This document shows, one piece after another, positions 22,904-33,762 of a DNA stretch of 64,000 bases. Both the position numbers and the translations under genes were made by a program. The stretch covers positions 6,138,001 to 6,202,000 of the forward strand of contig JAUKUA010000003.1 of NCBI GenBank assembly GCA_030549175.1, read 5' to 3'. How positions within the stretch are numbered: the stretch's first letter is position 1; each line of letters starts with the position of its first letter. The notes beneath the pieces are model-generated. The model made no database searches and was not told the origin of the DNA. It was given only the letters and a program-made list of their open reading frames with translations. The stretch is from Lasiosphaeris hirsuta (taxonomy: Eukaryota > Ascomycota > Sordariomycetes > Sordariales > Lasiosphaeriaceae).

Positions 22904-23977
22904 TCACTCTTCCTCATCGTTCTCGCTGCCTCCTTTATCAACCTCACTGTCCTCATCCTCCTCCTCGTCACCCTCGTCATGTAGGCTTCTCTCCGCACAA
23001 GCAATGGCTTCATCCACGGCTAAATGGACACGACGAGCTGCTTCAGCGCTCTCGTCATCGCTAAGCATCAATGGTGAATCAAAGCCGTGATCCGCAATCC
23101 ACGATTTAACTACATTCATTTCTGCCGTTCCAAAATGGGTAGCCAGAGCAAGCAACATACTCTGGCGCATGTAGTTGCCTGGTGTTGGAAAAGGTCTTTG
23201 CTGGTAGTACCGAGCCCAAACATCCTGCCACCCCTGACGTTTGACATCTTTGATGCGGATCAGTGCCATAATGAAATGGAAGTATATAAAGCGGGAGACA
23301 GGCCGCTTGTCGTTATTGAATTTCAGCTCCTTTCCATCCAAGTCTCTAGTAATATCTTCCGGACGGCTGTAGGATAAGTTTTGAATGTCAGAGGAGATGA
23401 CATTTACTTTCCAACGTGTGATAGGGGTTTCCTTTGTATTAACCGGCACGATGAGAAGATGGTATATGTCAAACCACTTCTTAATCTTCCCTAATAAAAG
23501 AAGGGCGTTTCCTACTCGTCGGAGTGATGGCGCTCGGCTGCCGAATAAATTCTCACCGATGTCGTCACTGTCGAGAAAGAACGGTACGATCTATGCAGCT
23601 TTGATCAAATCTGCTGCCCACCAAGAGCCGGTAATACGGCACCAAGCCAGGCTACTGTCTTTCTTACCCTTGCCCTTGCTGATACCATCTCCATGGTACG
23701 TTATAGCGTCTGAGCGAAAGGAAGGGGGACGTTTTTTAGTCTTTTCAGGGCCATCGCAGTTTTTATAAAGTACTAAAAGACATGCAGAGATACTATCACC
23801 ACGTGGATCCAGCAACCGTATAACACTAGGATCGTTAAAACGTACCTTCTTCAGCTTCTGTCTCCACAAATCATCACTAGTAGAGAGGTATCGGTGGTCG
23901 GTATCTCGAAGTCGCTTCGTTGCTATGTAGGGCCGGATCAGGTTGGTATCTCGTTCTTCGAGATTGGGCTGAAGCAA
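22904..23977 (-). pseudogene. HNH-endonuclease-type fungal protein with one in-frame stop
   Basis: A single minus-strand frame of about 357 codons has just one interruption, TAG at 23588-23590. Before it stands LAWCRITGSWWAADLIKAA, after it IVPFFLDSDDIGENLFG, then LRRVGNALLLLGKIKKWFD and HLLIVPVN. This is the layout of the fungal HNH_2-type proteins (PF13391), where the usual reading across the break is AAHIVPF. The stop therefore falls on the expected catalytic histidine codon. The C-terminal part (FHFIMALIRIKDVKRQGW, PGNYMRQSMLLALATHFG) and an acidic tail are intact. The open frame begins without an ATG, and a second TAG lies in frame just upstream near 23990, so the 5' end may be lost too. 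A nuclease role is inferred from the family. The acidic tail may be nuclear. Confidence 0.7.
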
Positions 23978-25130
23978 CCAATGCTACGAAGTAGATGTTG
24001 TTGTATGGTGAAGAGAGAGGGTGGACGAGGGAAACGAAAAAATGTTGGAGGTGGTGCCCCACCTCGAGGGTGCAGGGCGCACACGCCACCTCGCCTAGCT
24101 AGTGCCCTTTAGGCCACACCTAGATAGCTGTTGCAGGCCAGGGAAATCCTGGCCCGCAACACCACACAATCCAACACCACATTCCATTGCTCTGTCCTGC
24201 CCAAAAAAAATCCTTGTTGTATTGCAAGTGAAAGAGGGAGAGGAAAGAGAGGGAAAGAAAATCCTTGGTGGGGTGTGAGGGAAAAGATTTCTTGGCGAAT
24301 GGAAGGCAGAGAGATGTGACGTTATAGTCCGCGCGCCACAATTGCACGTGTGAATTTAGAGCAATCACCCTTTTATCTGAATAATCGACACGATTGACGC
24401 CCACTGCATAATCCCGCCATACAGGGACACTGTCTTCCTGTGACTCTTCTGTGTGTTAGGCAGATAAACAGACGAGTCGGGCTCACATCACGGCTTACAT
24501 CGTCTTGCCAGAAGAACAGAATCTTGGCCCTCTCCTTCTCGGTGAACTTGAACACCTAGTCCTTAACGTTGTAGCTCTCGGCTATCGTGATGGCGGTGAA
24601 AGCGTAACGCTTCGCACAAATCAGATTTGACAGATCCAAACGCAACAGATGTGAACTTCGCCTGAGAATCGAGAAATGTAAGCGCCGGGATTCCGCCTGC
24701 AGAGTTGCTGGCGAGTCGCCTGCTCCATTCACAAGAACGGTAATTCACTCCGTTGCTGCCACCGAGCCCTGACACTTCAAAGTTCAACCATGCTTCTAGG
24801 TAGAACCAAAGGGAACAATAGCGCACATACCCCGGTGCCCCGGGTGGAGTCTCCATGGAGTCTCCATGGATGGCCCAAAGGCGTGAGTGACTCATATCCG
24901 TGAGTGCCCATGTTGAACCCTCGAATTCTGTAAGCCACCAACCGCGTGAGTGGCTCAGACCCGTATGAGTGACTCGCACGGGGCACACTAAAAGGGGATC
25001 CAGACACTCCTGGTAGGGTGTGTCCCTATTATCACGCGTGGGGGTGCAAAACAGTCAGACAGTCAGGAAGGAACCATCGATTACTATGGCAAGAATTATC
25101 AACACTGCCCAATTGCCCTCCCCTCCCTTG

Positions 25131-25150
25131 CCCTGCCCTGCCCTGCCCTG
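25131..25150 (+). repeat. microsatellite CCCTG x4
   Basis: Four perfect copies of CCCTG, preceded by two imperfect ones. Confidence 0.9.
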
Positions 25151-26041
25151 ATGGCAAGAAGCACTCTCGCCCCGAAAAGGTGGGGAGCCACTGGCCCATG
25201 AGTGTTTCACGCGCGTGAGCGACTCAAAAGTTGAATGATTCGTGCCAACGAGTGGCTGTTGGAGAAATTTCAGAATGGACGCAATTTTCCCGGGATCCTT
25301 GTCCAAGAGATCGAGCAGCTGCTTCTTCGGATCGCTTTTCATCTTTGCGACCTTTGTTGCCGAGGGGCAAGGAGAGAAAATATTTGGAGAGAATTTTCGA
25401 AGAGGAGAAAGTTTCGTGGGGGTTAAATTTTTGGGCTTTTCCTCTGGGCTGTGAAGTGGAGCCCCTTCTAAATTTGGTTGCTCACGCTAGCAAATACATT
25501 GTTCAATTGAGATCTATTGTTCGGAACCTCTAGATCTACGACCCACTTTGACAGTGTGTTCACCCCTCGAGAGTTTTGCTAGCCCTCATTCAGTCATCTT
25601 GCCCCTACCGCCTTTAGGAGCCCCTCCCTACGATTTGTCTTCACCTGAGTCACCGCGGTGTACCAGGAGCAGGTTGTAACACTCAGATTCCTGCGAACCC
25701 GAGGGTTGATCTTGGAGCAGTCTGTTGTAAGGCCTCTCCTTACGGCCCGTTCAATAACAGCATCTGATGAATTGGACGATGTTGATTTGAGCACTATATC
25801 TTTGCGTTTTGTCAAAGATAGTGATGAGTTCAAGGTATTGAACAGGTGTGCAGTTTGGTGTAGGGACGAGATGTCGAGGGCGAAGGCTAGGTGAAGGCGG
25901 AACCATTTGGTTTCGAAAGACGGTGACCAATTTGGCCATTTATATAACTATGGGACCAATTCTGGGCTCGCTCTGCTAGAATTGAAGTAATTGTGCATGC
26001 TGCGGCGCAGCCTTCCGGAACTGGTTCTTAGCCTGATCAAG

Positions 26042-26083
26042 CCTGAGCCAATCCTGAGCCAATCCTGAGCCGGGTCTGAGCCA
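26042..26083 (+). repeat. tandem repeat, 11-base unit
   Basis: CCTGAGCCAAT occurs twice head to tail, followed by two decayed copies (CCTGAGCCGGG, TCTGAGCCAGG). Confidence 0.8.
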
Positions 26084-27249
26084 GGGTGATCATTGTCACG
26101 TGAGCGAGGTACGAAAAGGGAAACTTGGTGTGTCCAGATTCGTCGCACAAAACACATGAATTGTCAAATTCCCCGCCGTTCGGTCACCCCCTTTTTATCA
26201 CACCATGTATATATAGTGGCTTACACTGCGCCGCCTGGTATTCGCCGTTCCCTACACAACTCGAAGCAATTCTCTAGCGGGTTTCGAGCGTAGCAGTATC
26301 GGCGAGGGGCTTTATGATCCTCCTTCTCTACTGCTGGGAGTTCTCTAATCCATTGAAAGCCTGGTCTACACCCATTGAATGGGGTTTGGAACGCGGATTT
26401 GACTGGCTGACTGGCTGGGTTGAAGTTCCTTTGACTAATGACAAAAATGGGGTGCTTTCCCAGAAGGCATGGAGAATGCTATGGCAGGCTCAGAATTAGC
26501 GGAATATATGTCTATTGGGTTTCAACTAGTTCCTCACAGTCCCGGCAATGTTCCCACTTTCTTTCTCCTTTAATTTCTCCCATTATTTCTCATTAGGGTG
26601 ATATTTGATATCTTGGTTTTTAGCCTGCGTGGTTCTGTGCTTCCTTGCCAGGGTCTTTTTGGTTGTCGAGCGTTTCATCAACCTCACACACACCCCTGAC
26701 GCGGCACACCATATGCCACAATGGACGCAGTACCTGCCATCCATTTCCTGATGCTGTGGAATATAGAGGGGAGGGGGAATAGGGAGGTAATCTAGTTATC
26801 TCGACCTGAAAAGGAAAGGCGGAACGGAGCTACGATGTAGAACAATGGGTACCAGCGAGAAGCATATGTCAGTAACACTCAGCTATGTCAATCGTCACTT
26901 GATAGCTTTTATATACCACTGGCTGGGCTCGTACAGCTCGCTAGACGCCGTTAAATTTAGGTATCAAAGGCCTGTCAAAACACTAAATATTCCTTCCAAA
27001 ATGCTGGGAATACTGTCCATTCGTTCTGGAAACGCCTTACGAGAAGACCACCTAAGATACGCCTTGGAGGTATGGCATCGCCCCAATCTCACAGCTAGGA
27101 ACTACTCGTGCCCGCCCCCCGTGATAATTAGCGCGCTCGGTTCGACAGGGCTATATTACAACGTATTTGTATATCTGTTGTCCTTTCTGAACATAACCCC
27201 GAAAAATTGGTCAGATTCCACCTCGCAGCTCCTCTCAGTGTTACAACAA

Positions 27250-28586
27250 CTAATAAGACAGCGGCCCAGTCTTGTTCTTCGAGTCAAATACACATGCCTT
27301 CCCGCTAACAGGATGTGAGTCGTAAAACTCTAGCCGCACATCGTCCCCATTATCACTCTCCCCCTCTCTCACCCGACCATAATACCCAGCCCGCGGCCTC
27401 TCGCCTTCCATTCCCATCCCGTCCACCGACCTCTGCTCCTCCGTTAACCAGTGCACCAACCTTCCGGAGACCTCCGCTCTCGAAAGCGGGTCACACATCC
27501 CTATCAGCGTCACCCGCTCGGTAATCTCAGCTGGGTAGTTAACCTCCTGCCTCTCATCCCTCGGCATCCGCCCGCTCAGCTCTCCAACCACACTCGCAAA
27601 GAAACCCCCCACCCCTAGGCGCCGAGCCGCCTCCTCCATGTGCCGCAGTGACATCCGTTTCTTCTCAGCCTCAAAACCACGACAGTAGTAAACCACGATC
27701 CTTCTCAAGGAGAGCATCCACTTGGCAAGGCGGGCGAGATAACTCCCTAGCTCACCGATCTTGTGGTAGTTTGGCGACCGCCCGGTCGCGGCGATGTGGC
27801 GCGGCAGCGGTGCGAACTCGCATGTGCAGAGTTGCATGAATATTTCGGACGGGTTAAGATGCAGCCCCCGGAAGTCGAGCCACTCTCCTTGGTAGAGGCC
27901 GTGGATGGGTATCCCGGCCGGGCCTGAGGGGTAGGTGGTGTCGGTGCAGAGGCAGCACGGGAGGAGGAGTCGCTGTATGGAACTGATCTGGGACGGGGCG
28001 TGTAAGGAGAGCATCCGTGTTCCGGTCATCTCGCAGCGCGGACATGCCCGCAGGGTGTACACTCTGTTGTGCGCGTATCGTGGATAGAAGGGGTGTTGAT
28101 GTCGCTGTCGCCGTGGATGATGGGACTTCCGTCCCGGTCAAGGTCCTGGGTGTAGCTGTGGTATTTGAACTCGTGGGCAACGTCTCGCTTGGGAAACCGA
28201 GAAGGGCGGTAGTGCTGGTGGGTCTTGCAATGCTGCAAGTGCACTTGGACAGTGAAGAGGTGTTGGGAGGCGAGGAGGGAGTGGAGTTCGTGGTATGTCT
28301 GGCGACAGGTGGCGAGGAGAGCGGCGGCTGCGCGGGCGAGGGAAGGGATGGAGTCGGACTGGATTGCGAGGAGGGTAGCGGTTGTGGAGAGGGAGGACAC
28401 GAAGTGGGCGTAGATTCGCTGGCGGATGGCGAGGGGGAGCCCTAGAAAGGTGTTTGAGGGCGGAGCTGGGCTGAGAGGTTGAGCTAGTTGGATCGAACGA
28501 GGGCCACGCTTGAAGAGGTACGAAGGGGCTGTTCGCCACCGGACGATGCGTCGGCGGGCGAGCTTTATTGCTCGTGTGAATTGCAT
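27250..28586 (-). CDS. F-box-like/2EXR-type fungal protein, frame change in the middle
   Basis: The first segment starts at an ATG at 28586 and is open to 28026. It carries a basic N-terminus, then FLGLPLAIRQRIYAHFV, and later ALLATCRQTYHELHSLLAS. This is the leucine-rich LPxEIRxxIY...R.xxxE layout of fungal F-box-like or 2EXR proteins. A second segment (28062-27250) in a different frame continues with a Cys-rich stretch (ACPRC, LLPCCLC), GLYQGEWLDF and LRRIVVYYCRGFEAEKKR. The two overlap by 37 bases. They look like one gene of some 430 residues joined by an intron I cannot place, or by a frameshift between about 28130 and 28030. A substrate-adaptor role would be guesswork. Confidence 0.6.
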
Positions 28587-29048
28587 GTTTGGAGAACAAA
28601 ACTGACTTTCTCTGTGGATTTGAGAGTGTTGTGGTGGTTATGTGAAAGAAGGCTGAGAAATATCGCCAACAGAGCAATCGGGGGCGGGCGGGCTTGAAGA
28701 TGACAATAGCAGTTGCCGAAAGCCGCCCAAATGTCAGCGACAAAAATTGAATTCCCAAGGAGTCCCGGGCTCTGATTCTATGATTGGGTGATTGCATCAT
28801 CTATTCCGATTCGTTGCATGAACTGCGCATAAACTGGGCGGTGGCTGGGCAGTGGCTGGGCAGTGAACGTGATGCCCCAAGCTATTACTTCCATTTCGGA
28901 CTGAAGTCACTCACTCACTCACTTACTCACTTATCTATCCGTCGGGGAATTTGAATTGAAAAAAAAGGGCAACTGAAGTCGTCTCGAACGATGCTCGGAA
29001 ACTGACCATCTTTGATATCCCCTAGATGCCGGAATCTAGGCACTGACG
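28587..29048. other. intergenic; ACTC microsatellite at 28910-28930
   Basis: 5' flank of the F-box-like gene on the minus strand. It has a CACT/ACTC run near 28908-28933 and a doubled GGCGGTGGCTGGGCAGTGGC-like stretch near 28837-28864. Confidence 0.5.
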
Positions 29049-29516
29049 TTACCCCTGAGCCGTCAATACCTTTTCGAAATCCGACATGACAATGGCTGCG
29101 GACTCGTACCTGCCCGTCCAGCACCGGGAAACCACGCTTCTAGCTGGGATATGATCCGTCCGGGGAAACACACCCCGGCTGTACAGCCGTGCTATTTCCT
29201 CATCCCCAATCTCATCGTACGGCCGACAACCCGTGTATAGTTCATACAGCACCGACCCCAGCGCAAAGAGATCGTCCTGCACTATAGGCGGCAACCTCGG
29301 ACTCTTCCCCAGCCGCGAACACCGGGCTTCATAACCCGCGATATAGCCCCTCTCCCCACGCAGCGCCGAACCTGCAAAATCACAATATAGTCTGGTTGTC
29401 TGAGACGATCTGGGCTCATAAACTTTGCTTTTTCGTTCGTAATCCTGAGCCGGGGTGAGCTGTGGCTGATTTGTCCTGAACTCCCCCTGATTCGTCCCGG
29501 AGCTAGGGTGACCCAC
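29049..29516 (-). pseudogene. protein kinase C-lobe fragment
   Basis: The minus strand encodes CDFAGSALRGERGYIAGYEA, the activation-segment start of a class of small fungal kinases that carry DFAG instead of DFG. It is followed by DDLFALGSVLYELYTGCRPY (helix F and G region) and a closing stretch IARLYSRGVFP...SRCW. The catalytic loop (HxD) and N-lobe are not found in the bases directly upstream. About 1.5 kb further upstream on the same strand (30960-31143) there is a matching glycine-loop fragment, so this is probably one kinase gene split by intervening DNA. The frame itself is open, so a spliced gene with a very long intron cannot be ruled out. Confidence 0.6.
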
Positions 29517-30680
29517 TAAGCGGCTTCTGCACAGCCTCAGAGGCCCGTTTTCAGTCCCCCCGGCTAAAGTTTCCTTTCGATGGAGAGATAACGTACCATC
29601 TGTTGGAATGGCTTGCTAGGTAACAATTCCAATTACGATGTACGCGTATGCTGGGCGTACGTATGATTCGCATCATGTGTTGTCACGGTAGGTCAGGATG
29701 AAGAGAGACGAGGCTACAATTACCTATCCTTGATTGTGTGAAAACAAGCTAAGGAAAGAGAGGAAGAAGAAGAACAAGTAGTTGCTAGATTCCGGGCCTT
29801 TATAGGAGTCCTGGGCAGCTCGGATTTACTGTCCTGCTAGTGAATGGTTTTCTTCGAGGTAGAGGTAGTTACGTGACGGTGTGTGGCATGTGTGCAAAGT
29901 ATCTTGGAAAATAGACGTAGAAAGATTATCAGCTGAATTTTAGTGAAGCTGAGGGGTAATATAACCTTATGAACCCTTGCGTTTCTCCTGACTTATAACT
30001 ACGAAGCATCGTATATTATCTCCTGTTGTAATCATCCCATTTCCCTACATCAACGTCTCCCTGATCCTCCACTACTCTACGTTACGACGATCATCTCCCC
30101 CACCACGGTAAAAGCTCTGAATCGAACCAATAGCATTGCCGGTGTGGAGTCGTACGGTTGAGTCGTAATTGGTCATAGCTCTACAGTCTGATTCTTCACC
30201 TGATTACACACCTTGTGATTGCCACACCCCAGCCCCACTGTAGCTGGCCTGTGTCACATGGTCCTAGGGCCCAAGTTTAACCATATCCGAATGTGTGCGT
30301 GTTACGGCACATATGTGCTCAGCGCCGTCTTCCCATAGACGGCAATGCGTCGCAGAAGACTTGGTGACTAGGATAGCAGCCGGTCCTGTCATTGCCCACT
30401 TACTACCCTTTTCCTGCTTACAACAGTGCGTGTGAGTGTGTATATGTTCAATAAATCGAGACGGTCATACCTGTGCTTTTGGTGACTCGAGCGTTTCGTA
30501 AAAGCAAACTACTTCAGAATCACCTTTTTCACCCAACGCCTTGTGGAACCCTGCTGTTAGATACTGAGGATCTGCGAGTTGTTGGAGGGCTCCACTAACC
30601 CTAACCCTCCATTAGGTCAGCCTGCACTGGCCACCAACCGCATGTATTTTAGCGATTGCAGAGCCTTTCTCTTTTCCAAC
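29517..30680. other. no gene recognised; separates two kinase fragments
   Basis: Mixed, partly AT-rich sequence without open frames of note. A short telomere-like word CTAACCCTAACCCT lies at 30596-30609. The kinase catalytic loop was looked for on the minus strand and not found. Confidence 0.4.
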
Positions 30681-30850
30681 TCAATCAATCCTTTTCCAAG
30701 ATCTCGTTGCTACTGGCACCCAACACGAGTTGATGTGACTAATGGATTCGATAAGGAAGCGGTTCGGGCTATCCCTAACCATCGGGATCAGCAAGCTAGT
30801 ATCCATGCCGCCATGAGGAACACCAAAGAATACGATCCCGTATATATTGG
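30681..30850 (-). pseudogene. fragment of SERAC1/SesB-like alpha/beta hydrolase
   Basis: The minus strand reads NIYGIVFFGVPHGGMDTSLL followed by PMVRDSPNRFLIESISHINS. This is the FGxPHxG block and following helix common in fungal SERAC1/SesB-type esterases, usually placed between the nucleophile and the catalytic histidine. Neither the nucleophile elbow (GHSLGG) nor the histidine segment is found beside it. It lies between the two kinase fragments on the same strand, so it may be part of the DNA that came between them. Confidence 0.5.
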
Positions 30851-30959
30851 GGGTGACACACACACACGCAAGGGAGCCAAACTCTGGATAATGTGTGTAT
30901 TGTGTGTGTGGAAAGGAAAGGAAAAAGCCCTGCAAATCCTGCACAGATGGTGGCCTGAC

Positions 30960-31143
30960 TAGTGGCCTCGCTTACCGTGGGCGCTAGTGGAGGGGCAACC
31001 TCCCCAGTGGGGAGGGGCACCTCCAGCATCCGCAGGTTGGGGCACTTGGCCACGCGATCGGGAGGGAGAAGGTAGACGATTCCGGAGCAGCCGCCACCGA
31101 GGATAGATGGGATTAGGGCCTGCGAGTTCAGGGGTAAAGTCAT
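30960..31143 (-). pseudogene. protein kinase N-lobe fragment (glycine loop and lysine)
   Basis: From an ATG at 31143 the minus strand reads IPSILGGGCSGIVYLLPP and then DRVAKCPNL. This is a glycine-rich loop (GGGCSG-V) followed by the VAK lysine of a kinase N-lobe. A consensus-like donor GTAAGC follows at about 30977, but no continuing kinase exon was found within 200 bases. It fits as the 5' part of the kinase whose C-lobe remains at 29049-29516. Confidence 0.5.
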
Positions 31144-32448
31144 CGACGTGTCCTGTGGCTGTCATCCAGCACCAATTGGTCTTTCCGTTTCTCTCCCGCA
31201 CATGCATGAGATAGCATATGCAAGGTAACCAAAATGGGACCGCATTCCCTAATTTGTCTCGTCTTGGTGGCTCACACAGGATTGCTGACCAGAGAGAAAG
31301 TTTGTTGATATGGCAAACACGGAGATGGAGGATGATAACCTGTTTAATCAATCGGGTTTAGATATTGTGACACAGCTCAACGCAAGGAGGTGTGAATCCA
31401 GATCAAGTGGAAGAGCAAGGGGGTTCAGTGTGATTCTATTGTCGCTCCGCTTCAACAGGTTCAGCTGATATTCTTCTTAAGTTCTTGTTTATCAAAGGTA
31501 TGAAGAAGAAAGAGAGCACTCGAGGGTTGGGCTTCGCCCAGCTTTCTTGTACACCATGTACAAAATACAAGGGTATCCCCAGATGCCTCCGCGTTTAGAC
31601 ATCTCTGCGGCCGCTGGTTACATGGCCATCTGTCAGGCCAACTATCTCGGGCCTCTGCTCCTACTAGCTGCCATGGAGGTGTTAGCCCAATTGAATCCTG
31701 CGGTAGCTACCTTGGCACGGGGCCCTGTGGCTGATGCCGGCCCGGCAGATGGTGTTAGCTGCCACGGCGATGTGAGCTAGCAGTGTGACAGGCATATTGT
31801 GTCTGAGATGAAGGATGAACTGAAATGGCTCCAGGAAACGAGAAAGGGTACCGATGAGGAGGCAGGAAGCGAGGTAAGATAGTAATAGAAGCTTGTGGTC
31901 TTAATTAAGCTGTTTTTATGTAGTTGGAGTTAGAAAAGTACGGTCCAGTATCCGGATCCATAATCAAGTTGTTCTTGTTGGTAGTGGGGTTGTGGGGTTA
32001 GCTAACTTATCGGCTTACTAAGCGGATAAGACTCCTTGCTTTTCAAAAGCACTACACTCGATTGTGTGAAATTGACGGGGGGTACAATTGTGTGATTGTA
32101 TTAGTTATGTGAACTTTGTGTGTGTGGCTTGCAGCCAGAGAGCTCTTGTTTTATACAACTATCAAGTCTGTGGCTCAATGGTTCAGCTCTCGGTAATGGC
32201 TCAGATCCATCGCATTGCGTGCATTCTTTTTGGCATTTTTTGCCGCTTCCGGCCTTTGTACATCCGTGACATAATCACGCGAGCCGCCCCCAGCTGATTG
32301 AGCCGCAGGCAGGCACGTGCATCCTGCGGGAGATAATTGCTTCGCTTGCCCTACTCTGACCACACCAGTTCTCAACTTCACCCATACATCACCACCGCCT
32401 ACTCACAAGTAGTCCTCGCCACAACAATACGACAAAGCCAAAACTACC
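31144..32448. other. no gene recognised
   Basis: Short frames only, no motif. The last 150 bases (from about 32300) are C/A-rich and probably hold the promoter and leader of the gene at 32449. Confidence 0.4.
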
Positions 32449-33252
32449 ATGACTCAAAAACAACCCGCCAAAACCTACTTCCTCACTCCGGGCTGGGAGA
32501 TCCCGTCCTCCTCTCCTCTGCTGGGGAGCATCATCGCCAACCCCTCCCAACCTGACATAGCCCTCTTCAGGCCGCCCGCTGCGTCCCTCAACGCCAGCAC
32601 CACCACTTCCCCGTCCTCCTCATTCAACACCTCAGCATCGACCTCCTCCCCCGGCGCAACAGGTCTTTTCTCCACATTTCTCTCCGTCTTCGGACTCGGC
32701 GACGAGCCCGCCTTGACCTACGACAGGAAGCACGTGCTATCTTATTCGTTCCGCGGACAGCGCTCAATAGAATTCACTCCCTCGCCGGAGCTACTGCGCG
32801 GCGTTGCGGCGAACGAGCTCGTCGCGCAGCTGTTTGCAAATGGTCTGGGTGTGTACATGATCACAGGCGTGAAGATTATTTCGGGAGCAGGGGTGGGTGT
32901 TGCTTCTGCCAAGGGTAGTGGCTGGGCTGTTGAACTCAGTGTCGGGAATACCCAAGACGGTCCGGGAGGGGATGAGAAGGGTGGTGTGATCTTTGCCCTG
33001 CAGGTTGCGGAGGTCAAGGTGCAGGAGGGAGGGGAGGTCGTGCTGAGGGAGCTGGATGCAGAAGCGGGGGTGTTGCAGGGGAAGCTGGACGGAGAGTTTG
33101 GGGAGGGGACGTACAAGGTTTTCAAGGGGTTTGATGAGGCTGGTGGAGACACTGGGGAGGCGTGTCTGATTGTGACGTCCAGTCCGACTTGTGTGGACTT
33201 GTTCACGGCGGGAACGGTGAAGGTGGGTGGGGAGCACGGGATTTGGCATTGA
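32449..33252 (+). CDS. conserved fungal protein, PGWEIP/GSIIANP family, function unknown
   Basis: An intact single-exon frame of 267 codons from ATG. The N-terminal signature is FLTPGWEIPSSSPLLGSIIA followed by NPSQPDIALFRP. A Ser/Thr-rich linker follows (about residues 47-73), then YSFRGQRSIEFTP, LLRGVAANELVAQLF and VYMITGVKIISGAGVG, and a closing basic strand region. I recognise this layout as a widespread fungal family in which the PGWE...LGSI(I/L)ADP start and a VYMVTGLKI segment recur, but I cannot name a function. Length and alternating-strand look invite comparison with fungal gasdermin-like (RCD-1) proteins. That is conjecture only. It is soluble, with no signal peptide or membrane helix. 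No introns are apparent. Confidence 0.85.
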   Translation: MTQKQPAKTYFLTPGWEIPSSSPLLGSIIANPSQPDIALFRPPAASLNASTTTSPSSSFNTSASTSSPGATGLFSTFLSVFGLGDEPALTYDRKHVLSYSFRGQRSIEFTPSPELLRGVAANELVAQLFANGLGVYMITGVKIISGAGVGVASAKGSGWAVELSVGNTQDGPGGDEKGGVIFALQVAEVKVQEGGEVVLRELDAEAGVLQGKLDGEFGEGTYKVFKGFDEAGGDTGEACLIVTSSPTCVDLFTAGTVKVGGEHGIWH

Positions 33253-33762
33253 TGGGCTCAATCCATGGGGCTAGAGTTTGGAGCATGATGCGCATGTCGG
33301 GTTGGGTTGAGGGGAGTGATAAAGATGGGCGAGAGCGTTGGATACTGGAAGATTTCTGGTGAAGAGGCTGTTGGGATTTTGGGGCATGACGTCGTAGACT
33401 CATCTGAATTACATGCACTTGTTTGCAGAGGATACGGGCTTGAAGACGACTTCATTTACGGCCGTCAAAAGAATGTCTTTGGTGCTGCTAGGGGTTCCGT
33501 TGGTGGAACCGCCACGACGGCGCCCTTCTATCCCTGCGCTAGATAAAGTGTCAAGTCCAAGATTCAAAGGGGTGGATCCCCACCACGAGCCAGCTCGGCG
33601 CTGATGCATTGCGGCAAGACAGCTGAAACGTCCAGTCATCATGGCGTAGACAACCACAATGGATGGTACCATGGCATGTCCGGGAGACCTCTTCAACTTC
33701 TATGGGTCTAATATTCTTTCATGAAAAAAGGCACTTACGTTACCCACTTTACCGTCCTTCTC
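33253..33762. other. intergenic, no gene recognised
   Basis: Frames on both strands at 33409-33696 have no motif and oppose each other. Confidence 0.4.

Larger units (their letters stand above)
23978..27249. other. long stretch without a recognisable gene
   Basis: Many short frames, none with a domain. It contains small tandem repeats (listed separately), a doubled GGAGTCTCCAT at 24846-24867, and several GTGAGTGACTC-like words between 24880 and 25230. The plus-strand frame 26845-27318 (157 codons) has no motif and overlaps the end of the F-box-like gene, so it is not called. Confidence 0.4.

Noticed and set aside
26845..27318. Plus-strand frame of 157 codons as a gene
   Set aside because: No motif, and its end overlaps the minus-strand F-box-like gene.
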